Assembly (NCBI RefSeq): GCF_022539505.1
Contig: NC_061510.1
Location: 277,532,330 to 277,596,329, forward strand
Direction: 5' to 3'
From: Lolium rigidum
Lineage: Eukaryota > Streptophyta > Magnoliopsida > Poales > Poaceae
Length of the DNA stretch: 64,000 nucleotides
Part shown: piece after piece, positions 33,800 through 46,604 of the stretch
How positions within the stretch are numbered: the first letter of the stretch is position 1
Layout of the letters: every line of letters starts with the position of its first letter
Translations under genes and position numbers: made by a program
Notes under the pieces: generated by a model
What the model saw: only the letters and a program-made list of their open reading frames with translations
Told to the model about the DNA's origin: nothing
Database searches by the model: none

Positions 33800-35240
33800 A
33801 GGTTGCAGTATTGCCAATTATGCGGTAGTTTCACAAGTACTCATTTTTCTCGACGGTGCTCCGTGTTGGAGCACGCCAATTATGAGGTATTTTGATCTTC
33901 TTTGGTGGATTATAGTTCTTTGGATGCATTCTACTCTATAGGAGATGGTGGAGTTGGAGGGGTACCTGAGCCAGGTACATAGTTCTTTTGGGGTTTTCCC
34001 CATCAAATTCAAGTTTCCTGCTTGTTCTTCTCTATGTGAATCACCATTAGTTCCTTCTAGGTAAGCATAAACGTCGACCAATGTTGAGTTATCCCCCTGT
34101 TTTGTTGGGCCGCATTAAGTCAACATGGCATCGATCGAAGTTGTTTTGCGGTTCTTGATAGGAAGGATACCCCCCTGGACTATGACATCCTAGAATCAAT
34201 AGGGTTGATATGATACTCATATCAACAAGTTACAACTTTTTTCCAGAAGCTTATCCCCAAAGAACTCCAAGGTTAAGTGTGCTTGGCCTAGAATAATGTG
34301 AGGATGGGTGACCGACCGGGAAGTCCTTCATGGGTGCGCACGATTGAGGACAAAGTGCGCATAAAAACATAGTTTTAGGCACCACGTCCACCCATGGATT
34401 TTTGTCTAGGGTCGCGACTCTCACTAAATAAGGGGGTCAGCTATTCTAGTGTTACACTTTGCCAATGCCATATAGTTGTGCATGATTCCTCGCCATGTCG
34501 GCCAACATCCACTTAAAATATATCACCTCGCTCAGTGAGTTCTCCCTTGTTCCACATTCCCCTTGGACATGGCCGAGAAGGACACACACTACACAATAGT
34601 GAGGAACCTTCTCGTATTTTACCCTCATGATCACCAGCGTTTCACACTCGACTTGATTGTTGAAAACAGAGTGAGGCTCATCCTAATGTCCAACAACACC
34701 TAGAACCGAACAAATGTTGCCTCCATAAACATTAGAGTTGTTCATATCCACGGAGATGACCTCACCAATACTAGCTACCAACACTATGATGATATGTTTC
34801 CTCTAATATAGGTCTGGGACATCATGGACCTCTGCCCATGCATGGATACAATTCAGCTCAACCAATGATGCTTTGCATCTCCCATTATATTTCTCCACTA
34901 GCATACCATGCTCCCTAAATATTTAGGTCCCTTGATCAGTGATTTGTTTCCAATCTCCCAAAGAGCTCGCCTCGACTATGAACTTGTTCTCTTCTAGATC
35001 ACGAAAAGTAACCTCCTTCGTTGGTGCCCAAGTTAACCTCATCGTCTTCTTTAGAGATGTAGCGCATAAATTGTTTGATGACCTCCATCCAAGTAGCTAC
35101 TTCCTTCAATTAATCCACTTCTTCCTTGGTGACGAGTAGTCATCGACGTCTTCTCCATCGAGATTTAGGCTCCACAACAGCTCCTCCAATGCCGATTTAG
35201 ACTCACCCTGCAGCACTGATCTGCTAGGCTAGCTATTTCC
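33800..35240 (-). pseudogene. LINE ORF1 remnant (DUF4283 and zf-CCHC_4), interrupted by a Cassandra-like LTR
   Basis: Read right to left in broken frames: a DUF4283-type region (35160-34680; pieces such as VTFRDLEENKFIVEASSLGD and HAWAEVHDVPDLY), then 34634-34452 with VKYEKVPHYC and the zinc knuckle CVVCVLLGHVQGEC, ending LYGIGK. There the reading is cut by the Cassandra-like segment at 34456. A possible continuation lies at 34081-33818. The family binds nucleic acid and forms the LINE RNP. Stops make it non-functional. Confidence 0.7.
34168..34456 (-). mobile_element. Cassandra-like solo LTR carrying a 5S rRNA-derived segment
   Basis: The middle (about 34243-34340, plus-strand sense) matches the 3' two thirds of plant 5S rRNA: agaactccaaggttaagtg, tgcttgg, then gaggatgggtgacc and gggaagtcctt. 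The internal promoter parts (box A-like ggttaagtgtgc, box C-like gatgggtgacc) are recognisable. The right end reads GTTACA, and the surrounding sequence fits grass Cassandra LTRs. These terminal-repeat retrotransposons in miniature are known for 5S-bearing LTRs. No second LTR or primer site is next to it. The left boundary is approximate. It interrupts the LINE ORF1 remnant. Confidence 0.7.
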
Positions 35241-35261
35241 CCTAGCCAATGTAAACAATTT

Positions 35262-35414
35262 TTTTCTGAAAAGACCACCGATCTATTATTAATCATCAAC
35301 GGCAGTACAAAGAGCTCTAAAAGATAAAGTTACAAATAGGTCCTTGTACCACGTAGTTGTCCTTGCCCTCCCTCACTGAAGCTGGGTAAAGCTTGTCACA
35401 TGAGAGTTGGTTGT
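35262..35414 (-). mobile_element. LINE 3' end, part 1 (with poly-A)
   Basis: On the minus strand it ends GATTAATAATAGATCGGTGG, TCTTTTC and an A run at 35262, a common grass LINE terminus. The element continues on the far side of the Tat insertion (48302 to about 48740). Confidence 0.55.
35410..35414. repeat. Target-site duplication of the Tat element (left)
   Basis: GTTGT, repeated at 48302-48306. Confidence 0.93.
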
Positions 35415-35800
35415 TGACATAGGCATCCCCAATGGGCCTGCCGAAGAAGGTACCCGGGGTTTATTGAAGGCCCACGACCCGAAGGATAAGAAGATTCGGA
35501 AGCCCAAGATACTATTAAGGAAAGCTAGAGTTGTAATAGGAAGCATTATTTGTAATCTTGCGGGATGGGTTAGAAACCCTCCCGGACTCTGTAAACTTGT
35601 GTATCACGAATCCCTCGGGTCCACCTCCTATATAAGGGGGAGTCGAGGGACAAAGAAAGGATCGAATCATTATTTCACAAACCCTAGCTTTTACATCGTC
35701 GAGTACTTTTCGGCTGAAACCTTCGAGATCTACTTGCCCTCTACATCCAACGAAACCCTAGTCTACTACTTGTAGGCATTGACAAGTTAATACCTTGTCA
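35415..35800 (+). repeat. 5' LTR of the Tat element
   Basis: 386 bp. A TATA-like CTATATAAGG lies at about 35629-35638. It pairs with 47916-48301. Confidence 0.95.
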
Positions 35801-35801
35801 A

Positions 35802-35821
35802 TTGGCGCCGTCTCGTGGGAT
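35802..35821 (+). promoter_or_regulatory. Primer-binding site of the Tat element
   Basis: TTGGCGCCGTCTCGTGGGAT starts one base past the LTR; the TGGCGCC core fits a tRNA-Asp-type primer, as in several gypsy groups. Confidence 0.65.
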
Positions 35822-38165
35822 CTAGAGGTGACAAGGAGCTGATCTCGATGGCACGTTCAAGATCGTCGACTTCGTCGATAGCAAGCAACATCATGGACAG
35901 AGGTAAACAGATCGAAACTGGTCTCGTTGATTTTGTTCCTCACCCGCCCTTCCGTTTGGATGCATATGCGTATCTGGAGGAGCCTATGGAGATGACGTTC
36001 GGAAAGCTTCACTTCCGCGTCGAGAAAGAAGGAGCGTATCGTCTCGAAGTTCCGATCTCATCGGGACTATCGGCGGTCGATCCATATTTTTCAAGCTCAG
36101 CATCATCCATCGAGTCAGGCGACGAGGAGATTTCGTCGCCACGCTTCATCAGCACCAAAGCAAGTGAAAAACTCGCCAAGATCTTTAGCGACATGTCCTT
36201 CAAGTCATCCACGGACTCCTATATAAGCGATGACTCGAGTAGCATCGACAGCTTCGATTTCATCGACAAATCCACCACTGTTGGAAAGGTCTTCACCAAT
36301 CTCTAGGATGGTGTCACCAAACCCAGCAAGGTCCAGAATCCAAAATATCATCAGATTTACGCCATTGGAGAAGCAAGTCGCGATCAGGAAGAAACATCAG
36401 AGGCTTTCGACGAATTGGGAAATCCATATGTCGATCCCTCTGACCTAAGGCGAGATTTGGGCAATAAATATGTCGGGACTACACCACGTGTTAGAGTTCA
36501 ACTGCCACAAGCAGCATGGGATAGAGCCGCAAGAGCTATGGATGGTTCAGAACCAATGGAGACAACTGCTACGGCTGAAGAATTGCAGGCCTACCAATAT
36601 AGGCTCGCTCGAGCTGGAAGAGAATTGGAAAACAGACAGCTGCTCTGAACAGAAGAAAGGAGGCAGCTTCAGCATCAAGCAGGCGAAGAGCGGAGTTAAG
36701 TCGACAATCAGGAACTTCGGGAGATAGCCACAGAGAAGCTCGACGGAGAGCAAGATCGCGGCTGCAAAATATACCTGAAGCTGAAAGAGAGACTTTAATT
36801 CAAAACCTCGACATGTCTTTTATGTCAATCGACACGAGGGGGAATATCATTCCAAAAACACCGGAAGCAGGGTATATGGCAACGCAAGCTTTCATCCTAG
36901 CGTCTAGGCCACCTCCCGAGGATCCAAGAGAGGCGTTGTACAACATGGCCATGGCAGGATGTGGAGCCATGGGAGCAGCGTTCGCAGCCACACCTCCCGA
37001 AGGAAATGCAAGACAAAATAGCCCGAGACCTACTGCCGCAGTGCAAGATCCACCAAGAGCAAGTGGAGTCAGAGATACGGCGACCCAAGCCAGGGTAGAT
37101 AGAGCGCGACAAGATAGAAGGGAACATCGGCGAGTCACCGCATTTGGTCAAGAAGACATGTGTGGACTCCCGTGTTTTACGCGACGGGTCCGAAAAACTC
37201 GAGTCCCATCAGGATTCAAGTTACCCGATAGTTTCAAGAAATTTGATGGCCTACAAGATCCCGAGGATTGGCTAGTCGACTACCTCGAGACGGTAAAATT
37301 GATAGGTGGAACCAGAGCAACAGCCATGCAGAGCATCAAATACACTTGAGCGGAGCCGCAAGATCGTGGATAAAGAAGCTGCCCCCAGGCTCCATCGACA
37401 GCTGGGATAGTTTTGAGGATGTGTTTGTCAAGAACTTCCGATCAACCTGCAAAAAACCTGCGACACTAGAGGAGTTGAGATCATGTCGACAAAAGCATGA
37501 TGAATCAATGAGGAAGTACATTCAAAAGTGGAACATCATTAAAAACTCGGCAGAGAATATATCTGACGAGAGAGCGATAGATGCGTTTGTAGCAGGAGTT
37601 CGACGAGGTGATTTTGTGGAGGACTTGGGAAGAACCAACCCAAGGACACTATCAGCACTAATGGAAATAGCAAACAGATGGGCAGATGGCGAGGATGCTG
37701 TACATAATAAATGACACAGGTCACCAGAGGAGGACCGCAGTCGAAATTTTCAAAATAGACGACGATTTTCTCGGCAATTTTCGAGTTACGATGCACCTGG
37801 CCAAATCTCGGCTGGATTTCGAGCAAGCGCTAGAGGAAACAATAGAGATGATTATCAAAGGAGCAATGAGCAGCGAGGCGACAATAGAGATGACTCCCGA
37901 AATAACGAAGCCAAATAATGGACCTAGGTTTCGTAGACCTTTCGTGTCCCCCGAGGAGATGATGAACGGGCCATGCCAGATGCACTTTTATGTCGACAAT
38001 AATGGAAAGAGACAGTCAGGACACCTGCAAAATGATTGCCGAAATTTTCAGGCAATGCTAAGGTGGGCAGGGCACGCCAATGCCCAGGCGACAAATAGAA
38101 ACCCGCAAGGGCCCAGGAGTGAGATTCACTTGCCACCTCCTCCCGCAATTACGGACGAAAATTGA
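35815..38165 (+). pseudogene. Tat gag, broken
   Basis: An N-terminal acidic Ser-rich part (35815-36306) ends in TAG, beyond which the same frame stays readable. 36415-36640 follows, then a shift, 36813-37345, a shift, and 37345-37712 with the retrotransposon gag core (LSGAARSWIKKLPPGSIDSW; FEDVFVKNFRSTC). A TGA at 37712 and another at 38163 interrupt frames that otherwise continue (RSPEEDRSRNF; HQLRIAAAPAPPPYVD). No classical zinc knuckle is obvious; a Cys/His region lies near 37975-38045. Confidence 0.85.
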
Positions 38166-41100
38166 CATCAGCTTAGAATAGCGGCAGCACCAGCACCACC
38201 ACCTTACGTTGACCCCAACTCCAATGGAGCGGTCTCGATGATTCAGAAAGGCAGACCATCCAATAGAGCTCAAAAAGTAATCTCGCGACAGGTGTTCATG
38301 GCAGAAAAAATGCCTCCACCAACGATTGAGTACCTCAATTGGTCAGGGCAAGACATTGGCTTCACAATAGCGGACCATCCGCAGCAAGTTCCTCGACCAG
38401 GGCAGTCAGCACTTATCCTACCAGCAGTAATCGCGGGATTCGACGTATCGCGAGTATTCATAGATGGAGGCAGTAGCTTAAACCTTATGTATGCAGATAC
38501 ACTAAGGAAGATGAACATATCTCTAGCAAATCTGAAGCCAACCGATACACGTTTCCATGGAATTACGCCAGAGAAGCCAAGTTATCCGTTGGGGAAGATC
38601 AATCTCGACGTTCAGTTTGGGACCCGAGAAAACTACAGGATAGAGAGGCTGGAGTTTGAAGTCGTAGATTTCCCATCACAAGCACTCACGCTTTGTTGGG
38701 GCGCCCAAAGCATATGCCAGGTTTATGGCGGTACCACATTATACATACTTGTTGTGGAGGTTACCTGGACCTAAGGGACCAATTACAGTCAAAAGAAGTT
38801 TTGCGCTAGCCGACAAATGTGACAAGGATTTTCATCGACTGTCAGAAACTTTCGGGATGCAAGCAGAATACATGGAGTCAAGGCTTACGACTGATTATGA
38901 TGTGCTACCAGATGTAGGGAGGCCTAACAAGGAGCCAACCTTTAACACTGCAAAGGATTCCAAGGAGGTGCAGATTCACCCGACAGATCCGAAGAAGACG
39001 ACGTCCATCGCGACAAACATGGACCTTGCATAGGAAAGCGCGCTCGTCGAGTTCCTCCATGAGCACTGGAAAATCTTCGCATGGTGTCCAGCTGACATGC
39101 CAGGAGTACCCAGGGAACTTGCCGAGCACCACCTAAACTTGGATCCAATAGCAAGACCAATTAAGCAACCTCTGAGGCGTTTTTCGGAGCCAAACCGCAA
39201 AGCTATGCTCGTCGAAATTGATCGACTAAGAGAAGCTGGTTTCATTAAGGAGCTGCATACAGAGGCCACATGGGTAGCAAACCCAAGTGTCGGTCCCGAA
39301 GAAAAACACTAAAGTCCTTCGCATGTGTGTCGACTTTACGTGTCTCAACAAACACCGTCCAAAGGATCACTTTCCCTCCCAAGGATCGATCAAATTATCG
39401 ACTGCACGGCAGGATGTGAACGTCTTTCCTTCCTGGATGCATACTCTGGTTATAACCAGATCAGATTAAAAGAAGAGGACGAGGTCAAAACAGCGTTCAT
39501 TACACCTTATGGCGTGTTTTGCTATAGAACAATGCCCTTTGGTTTGAAAAACGCGGGAGCAACATATCAGCGGATGATGCAGAAGTGCTTAGCAACACAG
39601 ATCGGGAAAAACGTACAAGTGTACATCGACGACGTCGTCATAACATCAAAAAAGGGGGACACGCTAATCGAGAACATGAAGGAAACTTTCGACAATCTCG
39701 ATAAGTTCTGTCTCAAGCTGAACCCGACGAAGTGTTCTTTCGGCGTCCCTGCAGGAGAACTTCTCGGGTTCTTAGTTTCAGCAAGAGGGATTGAAGCAAA
39801 TCCCGAAAAAATCCAAGCCATCGTAACGATGAGGAAGCCAACAAAGTTGAAAGAAATACAATAGCTAACTGGGCGAGTCGCAGCTTTAAGCAGGTTCGTC
39901 GCCAGGTTGGGAGAAAAGGCGTTACCGTTTTACACCTTAATCAAACAAGGAGAGAAGTTCCAGTGGAATGAAGAGGCAGATAGAGCCTTCAAGGATCTTA
40001 AGCGCACAATCTCGACACCACCAATCTTGGTGGCGGCTAAAGAGAAGGAACCCCTCCTGTTATATATTGCGGCTACACCCCAAGTGGTCAGTACGGCTCT
40101 TGTTGTCGAAAGAGAAGAAGAAGGAAAACTTCATGGAGTGCAGAGGCCGGTATATTTCATCAGTGAAGTTTTATTGCCTTCAAAACAGCGGTACTCGCAG
40201 TACCAGAAACTAGCATATGGAGTGTTTACAACCGCAAGAAAATTGCGGCACTATTTTTCGGCACATCCGATAATAGTGGTCAATGAGGCGCTTTTATCCA
40301 ATATACTAAACAATCCAGAAGCTACAGGTCGTGTCTCCCTTTGGGGAATAGAACACTTTCTCCTCGGGACATCACGTATGAAAAAAGAAAAGCAATAAAT
40401 TCGCAAATTCTGCCAGATTTCATCGCAGAGTGGATGGAGTTGCAAAATACAGGACCCCCGGATCTATCGAGAACCTGGACTATGAACTTTGATGGGTCCA
40501 AGAGGTTAGAGGGAGCTGGAGCAGGCGTGATACTCATATCACCTGAAGGCGACAAATTAAAGTATGTTTTATGGATGACGTTCCCAAATGCGTCAAACAA
40601 TGAGGCAGAATACAAAGCTCTTATACACGGGATGAAGATGGCGAAAGCTTGTGGTGCAACCCGACTAAAAATCTTTGGCGACTCACAATTGGTTGCCCAG
40701 CCAGTCATGAACCAATGTGATGCAGTCAATGATAGCATGGTGGCATACAAAGAAGTGTACAACGAGCTCGAGAAATTATTTGATGGATGCGAGGTAAATC
40801 ATATCAGTAGACTGAGCAACGATGAAGCCGATGTTCTCGCAAATATCGGGTCGCAGTGCCTTGCAATTCCACCAGGTGTGTTCTGGGAGGAAATAACAGA
40901 GAGATCTACAAAGCCGAAGAAACCAAAGAAGAAGGAGAAGGAGGAGAAATCCTCGGGGGCAGCAAAAGAAACACTAGAAGAAGAAGAGGAACATGATCTA
41001 GTATTGATAGTGCAAATACCATGGATGCAAGCGTACATATCATACATCCTAAGGAAAACAATACCCGACGATCCAGTTGAAGCAAGGCGAGTTATTAGAC

Positions 41101-42257
41101 GGTCCAAAGCTTTTACAGTGATCAAAGGGGAGCTGTATAAGCGCAGTATTTCGGGTGTGTTACAGCGATGTGTAACACCCGAAGAAGGAAGGATAATCTT
41201 GAAGGACGTACACGAGGGAATTTGTGGTCATCACGCGAGCAGTCGAGCTATTGCCGCCAAAGTTTTTCGAGCTGGATTTTACTGGTTGACAGCAATCGAG
41301 GATGCAAAGGAGATAGTACGAACTTGTGACGCGTGCCAGAGATTTGCCGCGAAACCTCATTCTCCGGCAGCAGAGCTGATGCCAATACCATTGTCCTGGC
41401 CCTTTGCTCAATGGGGCCTCGATATGGTGAGGAAGTTACATAAAGCTTCGCCAGGAGGATATGAGTATATGCTCGTCGCTGTTGATAAATTTACTAAATG
41501 GATAGAAGCCAAGCCGATAAATTCACCAGACGCAGCATCTGCAATAAAGTTCGCGAAAAGCATTGTTTTTCGGTTTGGAGTACCTCACAGCATTGTCACG
41601 GACAATGGCAGTAACTTTACATCCAAGGAATTCAAGGCATACTGTGCAGAGATAGGCATCAAATTGCACTTCGCGTCAGTCGCACATCCACAAACCAACG
41701 GCCAAGTCGAGAAAGCCAATGGTATTATCTGCAACGGTATCAAAAAGCGCTTGTTAGGACCATTGGAAAAAGCTCGACACACCTGGCCAGAGGAGCTGCC
41801 GAGTGTATTGTGGAGTATTCGAACAACACCAAATACGGCGACACAGGAAACTCCGTTTTTTGTGGTCCATGGAGCTGAGGCAGTATTGCCAATAGAGATA
41901 GAGCATGATTCCCCAAGAGTTACGGAGTATGATGAAGAAATTTCTAGAAAGGCATTGGAAGATGATGTCGATGCATTGGATGAGGCCAGAGATGAAGTAC
42001 TGTCACGGGTCACCAAGTATCAGCAAGACTTGAAAAACTATCATAGTCGACATTTGAGACCAAGGTCCTTTCAGGTGGGAGATCTAGTTCTACGACTCAA
42101 TCAACAGAGTACTAAAAAACTCGAGTCACCATGGCTTGGCCCTTACATCGTCACGGAAGTCATCGAAGGAGGAGCATACAGGATCAAGGGTAAGAAGTCA
42201 GGGGTTCCTGAGAAAAACCCCTGGAACGTGGCACAGCTAAGGCGTTTTTACGCTTAG
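38166..42257 (+). pseudogene. Tat pol: protease, reverse transcriptase, two RNase H domains, integrase
   Basis: Protease 38238-38700 has active site FIDGGSSLNLMY. Reverse transcriptase (about 39097-39864) holds FLDAYSGYNQIRL, TPYGVFCYRTMPFGLKNAG and the catalytic VYIDDVVITS. The first RNase H is at 39907-40340. The second RNase H is near 40480-40850 (MNFDGSKRLEGAGAGV; NNEAEYKALIHGM; NDEADVLANIGS). Integrase follows, with the zinc finger HEGICGHHASS...CDACQ and catalytic residues in WGLDMV, VTDNGSNF and NGQVEKANG, then a C-terminal domain ending at 42257. TAG at 39031 and 39862 and shifts near 38700, 39290, 39420 and 40345 disable it. The 40341-42257 part is one open frame. Confidence 0.92.
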
Positions 42258-42591
42258 TGTTGAAATATAGTCCTCCTTGTAAAAATACAATGTACTGAAA
42301 TGCCCGCGAGTTTTCAGACGCACTCTTTTCCTTTTTCGGGGCACCGAGTGGGGCCGGAAAAGGTTTTTGATGAGGCGGGCTCGCGGTGCTGCAATATAAT
42401 AAAGATAGTAGAGATATATATCTTTTTCTTCGACGGGCTCGGGGGCTTGCGCCCACGAGTTACAATATATATTTCCAAGAATATTTCACCTTGGTGCAAA
42501 CACACCTCGCAAAATAGACGAAGATACAAAATAGCGATCAACAGCAAGGCCCAGGGGCTTGTACCCGCAAATATAGCATATTCAATATAAT
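42258..42591. other. Spacer between Tat pol and the antisense gene
   Basis: Includes two polypurine-like strings (gctcgggggcttgc at about 42437 and cccaggggcttg at about 42550). It would contain the 3' end of the antisense transcript. Confidence 0.5.
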
Positions 42592-43580
42592 TTAGTTGCC
42601 TTGGTTTAAAACCTCGCACATACAATAAAGAAATTCACCACCAAGACAGCTGCCCTTCTCGAAGAACTCAGCGTCCATCCGAAGAAGTTCATCCATCATA
42701 TCTTCTGCTACAGGGGTCACATGATCATCAATTTTGCTAACATCCCTTTTCCTTTTCGCCATCTTGGCCAGACACTTGGTAACAATTTGACTCATGTCAA
42801 ATTTGGGATAGCAGATTTTGATCATCATCATAGCAAACCTGGCGCCAGCAGATAGTTGGGCCCGAACAAATCCATGGATTTGAGGAGCATCCCGAAATTT
42901 TTCCAGTAAACCAAGAAGAGTGTCGGGCGCCTCGTTCCGAAAAAACATCGTCTTGTAAACCAGGGACAACGTTTTAGTGCAGAAATCAAGGAACTCGCGA
43001 ACCTGACAGGCACGGTCTTGAAATCTGACAATTTGTCGGGTCCGCTTTGGGGTGGCCCAGAACAGAGAACCATGATCAAGAGAAAGGTTAACGAGAAGAT
43101 TTGTCCTTGCATTTACCCTTTCGTCTTCAGCAGCAGCATCGAGAAAGGAACCTATTGGGCGACGGCACAAGAATTTCAAAAAAAAGGGGGATACAGCAGG
43201 AAGATAGAAGAAGTTTTGATTTGAAAAAGCATACCTGACATATCCACACTGGCTTCATTCATCAATTCGAGCATAAAATTCTCTCGGGTGGTTGCCTTTT
43301 CAGCTTCAGAAACGGCAGCTTCCTTGGCAGTTATGGCTTCTTGAGCTTGTTGAAGTGCAATTTCCTGTTTTTCGGATGCCTTGCGAAATTGCGCCATCGT
43401 CACAAGTATTTGCTTCTTCGCATACTGAAGCTGTTGACGAAGTTCTTCCAAATCTTGCGATAAATTCTTACTCGAGGAATCTTCACCAAGTTCAGTATTA
43501 ACAAGCACTTTCTTCGAGCGAGAAGAAGTAGGCAAAATATCGGAAGGAGCAGGAGTTGGAGTATAGTTATCAAATATCAA
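42592..43580 (-). CDS. Antisense gene, downstream exons (C-terminal alternative part)
   Basis: Two exons: 43580-43235 starts after an acceptor (TTTTATTTTCAG), and 43151-42592 follows intron 43234-43152 (GTATGC...CCCAATAG). They join in phase (G|GT), are free of stops and end at 42592. The first codes a coiled coil (LSQDLEELRQQLQYAKKQIL; QQAQEAITAKEAAVSEAEKA). The second has FLDFCTKTLSLVYKTMF and ARFAMMMIKICYPKFDMSQI, typical of the C-terminus of grass proteins annotated as putative gypsy-type transposon proteins. The block starts in phase 0 and could be joined to the upstream gene through a weak donor before its stop (GAG|GTCCAG at 43776), giving a longer isoform; or it may be an independent remnant. 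Confidence 0.55.
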
Positions 43581-43767
43581 CTGAAAATAAAAGTTTCGAT
43601 ATCAATCATCAAGCAAAATAGAATTCCATTGATTTTCAGAATATTTACAAGGCATTACAATGGAGGATACCCTAACGAGCTAGTGGGATAAGTGTCGCCA
43701 AAAGCTACTATGGCGACAACATCAAAAGAGAGAAAGAAAAAGAAAAAAGAAGGAAAGACAGGATGGT

Positions 43768-46478
43768 CTACTGGACCTCCGGTTTGGATGAGCTTGGAGC
43801 TGGAGTTGGCTTGCACCCAAGATAGGCAAGGACTTTCTTCGAGTTCGGTTTCGCAGCCTTGATCAGCAATTGCCACTTCTTGGTCTCCATCTCCTGCGTG
43901 TCGCCAACCCTAGTCCAGTCGATATTTTGTTGGCTATCGGCAACCAGGGCAATAGTGCCTTCAATGCCAACCTTCAAACCTTCTTGACGAAGTTTGAGCC
44001 CAAGATTTTCGGGAGTATTGAAGCAATTGGCGAGAGCAAGAAACGGCGCGGGTTCCTCTTTCTTCGGGAAGAAGTAAGGGTACAACTGCGACAATCCCGC
44101 CCCAGCTTCGGCAAGACCTTCGCGTGCCTCGTCTCCATGAATCTCAAGGAGAGAAAGCGCGTCAAGAAGAGGATCATTCTCAGGATTTCTAAGTACATAT
44201 TCTTGACCCGTTTTTCCTGCTAAAGCAAAATTTTATTGATAAATAAGCAAGAAAAGAAAAGTACGTTCAAGGAAATCAAAATAGTTTGGGCACTTACTGG
44301 CAAAATGACGGCTCTGCGATGCCAGGCGCTTGATAATTGCCTCTTCGCGAGCAGATTGTTCGGTTATATACTCACTTAAAGAGGTTTCCGCCTCATGAAG
44401 CCTTTTTCGAAGGTCCTCGACGGCGGCGGCATCAGTTTCAGCTTCCTTGCGAGCTGTTTCGCTTTGCTCTAACTTGACAGCAAGAGCGTCAGCGCGTTTG
44501 AGGGTTTCGGCAAGAGTTTCTGGAAAAGTAAATAACAGATTGGGTAAATGTCGCGACAAAACAATAAAGGAGGAAAAACAGCAGAGGGCAAGAAAAAATA
44601 GTACCTTCAAGTTTATTTGCATGATCACGGTACCCGACGAATTGGGTACCGAGGCGAATAAATTCCTTCATCACAGGCTGAAGAGAAAATAAAAAGTAAA
44701 AAGAAAATTCAATATAGGGAGGAAAAGTTCGACAGGACTTCTGCAAGAAACAAAGGGGAGTCGACAAATGTTGAAATGTTCGGGAAAATAATAGAGAAAA
44801 ACTTACATCATCCATTGATGGAGTCGTGGAACTACTAGCCAGCAGAAGAGGTTCTTTGGGTGCTTCTACCCTAGCTCTCTTTGGCGAACAAGCTCGGGGG
44901 CTGGCAATCGGAGTGGAATGCTTTTCATCTCGTTGAGGAGGCGAAGTTTCATCACCATGAGCTTCAGAAACAACTAAAGTACGAGACGTGCTCGTTCGAG
45001 CAGTCGCGTCAATAGGTTGAATCTCATCGTCATCATCACTACAAAAAGGCGACAAGACAATAAGAAAATATAGTCGAAACAATCAATGGCAAACAAAAAC
45101 AGCGACAAGAACTTACGAGCTGATAAGAGCATCGTTGTAAGGGTCGAAAGTTGTCCTTTTTTCAGTAGGAGCAACTTCTTCGGCAGGAGGTGTGCCGGTC
45201 TTGGAAGGGCCGGAATCGACAGTTTCCTCCCTTTTTCTCTTGTTTTTGGGAGAAACAGCTGGGGGAGGTGGGGGAGGAGACTGTGCTGATCCGGTAGCCT
45301 CGGAGTCAACTTCCTTTTCAGAGGATACCGCAGATTTTCGGGAACCTGCGGCTTCACTCTGAGGGCGAGAAATACCCTGGTTGTCGTCGGTGACAACGGC
45401 CCGTTCTTCGACTTCTCCACCTTCAGGAAGGGGATGAAGAGAAACAAGATCTGGATGGTTCTACAAAAAAAGAATGTCGATAAAAAAAAATAAGTTAGGC
45501 AAAGGATGTCAACAAAAATACGTACTCGAGAAAAATAGTTCATACAAAAGTTACCTCAGGAAGCGCGTTGGTGGCGCTATATGGTTTTACGCGACAAGAT
45601 GAGGGGACAGGATCTTTCTTGTTGAGGGAGGAGATTTTTCGGACAAGTTTTTCTAAATCCTTGACCGACAAATACACCGACAAGCGATCCACATCTTTGT
45701 CGCCAGCATATTTCCAGAGGGGATTTTTGCGAGCTTGCAGGGGCTGCACTCTAATCCTAAGGAAATACGCCGTGATTTGAATACCCGACAGTTCTTGTCC
45801 TCGGGTATTTTGGAGTTGATGGATGCGTGTCATCAAGGCTTCTGTCGCCACTTTTTCTTCGTCGGTAGCCTCTGCATCCCAGGAACGACGACGACAGATT
45901 TTCTCGGTACCATCAAAAGGAGGGATGTTGTCTTCAACAGAGCCATGATTCTCCTCATGGATGTACAACCACTTTTTGCGCCACCCTTGTACTGAGTCAG
46001 GGAATTTGACGTCAAAGTACTCGACGTCAGGACGGACGCAGATGACAACGCCGCCAATGTTGTAGGAAACATTGGGAGAGCCATTACGGCGACAGAAGAA
46101 AATGTGTTTCCATAGGACTCCAAGGAAAGCTTCGCAAAGCGTGATGAAGATCGAGATATGGAGGATGGAGTTGGGAGTAAGATGATGCAGTTGCAGCCCA
46201 TACATAAAAAGCAACCCCCGTAAGAAATTGTGAATGGGGGCGGAAAGTCCACGGATGAGGTGGTCGACGAAACTGACCCGATACTCCATTGAAGGGGTTG
46301 GGTAGCTTTCTTCGCTGGGGAAGCGAAGCGCGCCTTCCTTCTTGCTAATCCCCAGTTTCTTCAGAAGATTGATGTCCTGAGGGGAGATTTTGGATCTTTC
46401 CCACTCCATGTTCCCCAGATCTTCGGTCGCCATCTTGGACTCGGGCGTATTGTGTCTGATGAGCCTGCGTGGTGGCAT
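43768..46478 (-). CDS. Intact six-exon antisense gene of the Tat element (putative gypsy-type transposon protein)
   Basis: Exons (minus): 46478-45555, 45460-45117, 45038-44807, 44677-44605, 44519-44298 and 44216-43768. All five introns are GT-AG and every junction keeps phase; the total is 2244 nt, 747 residues. The first ATG in frame is at 46478; a second, MATEDLGNMEWERSK, is at 46433. Exon 1 carries a domain I recognise as Pfam Transposase_28-like (YRVSFVDHLIRGLSAPIHNF; LHHLTPNSILHISIFITLCE; FFCRRNGSPNV). Exon 2 is Pro-rich with a basic KNKRKRE cluster (nuclear signal-like). Exons 4-5 form a coiled coil (LEQSETARKEAETDAAAVED). Exon 6 has LSQLYPYFFPKKEEPAP and WQLLIKAAKPNSKKV and ends at TAG 43768. 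A TATA box lies at 46605-46616. Extra, sometimes antisense, genes are known in Tat elements (for example Grande). The function is unknown. I found no stop or shift. Confidence 0.75.
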
Positions 46479-46604
46479 CAACAATGGCGCATGAGTACAG
46501 TGCGAGCGTGGTGGAGCTCCAAGAACTATGGGGCGCAAGGAAGAATTTTGCAGAGGAGAAGCAGAGGTGCGGCGCGAGCGAAAGGACTAGAGGAGGAAGA
46601 AGAT

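Noticed and set aside
34243..34340. A functional 5S rRNA gene
   Set aside because: The first third is missing and many bases differ; it fits a Cassandra LTR.
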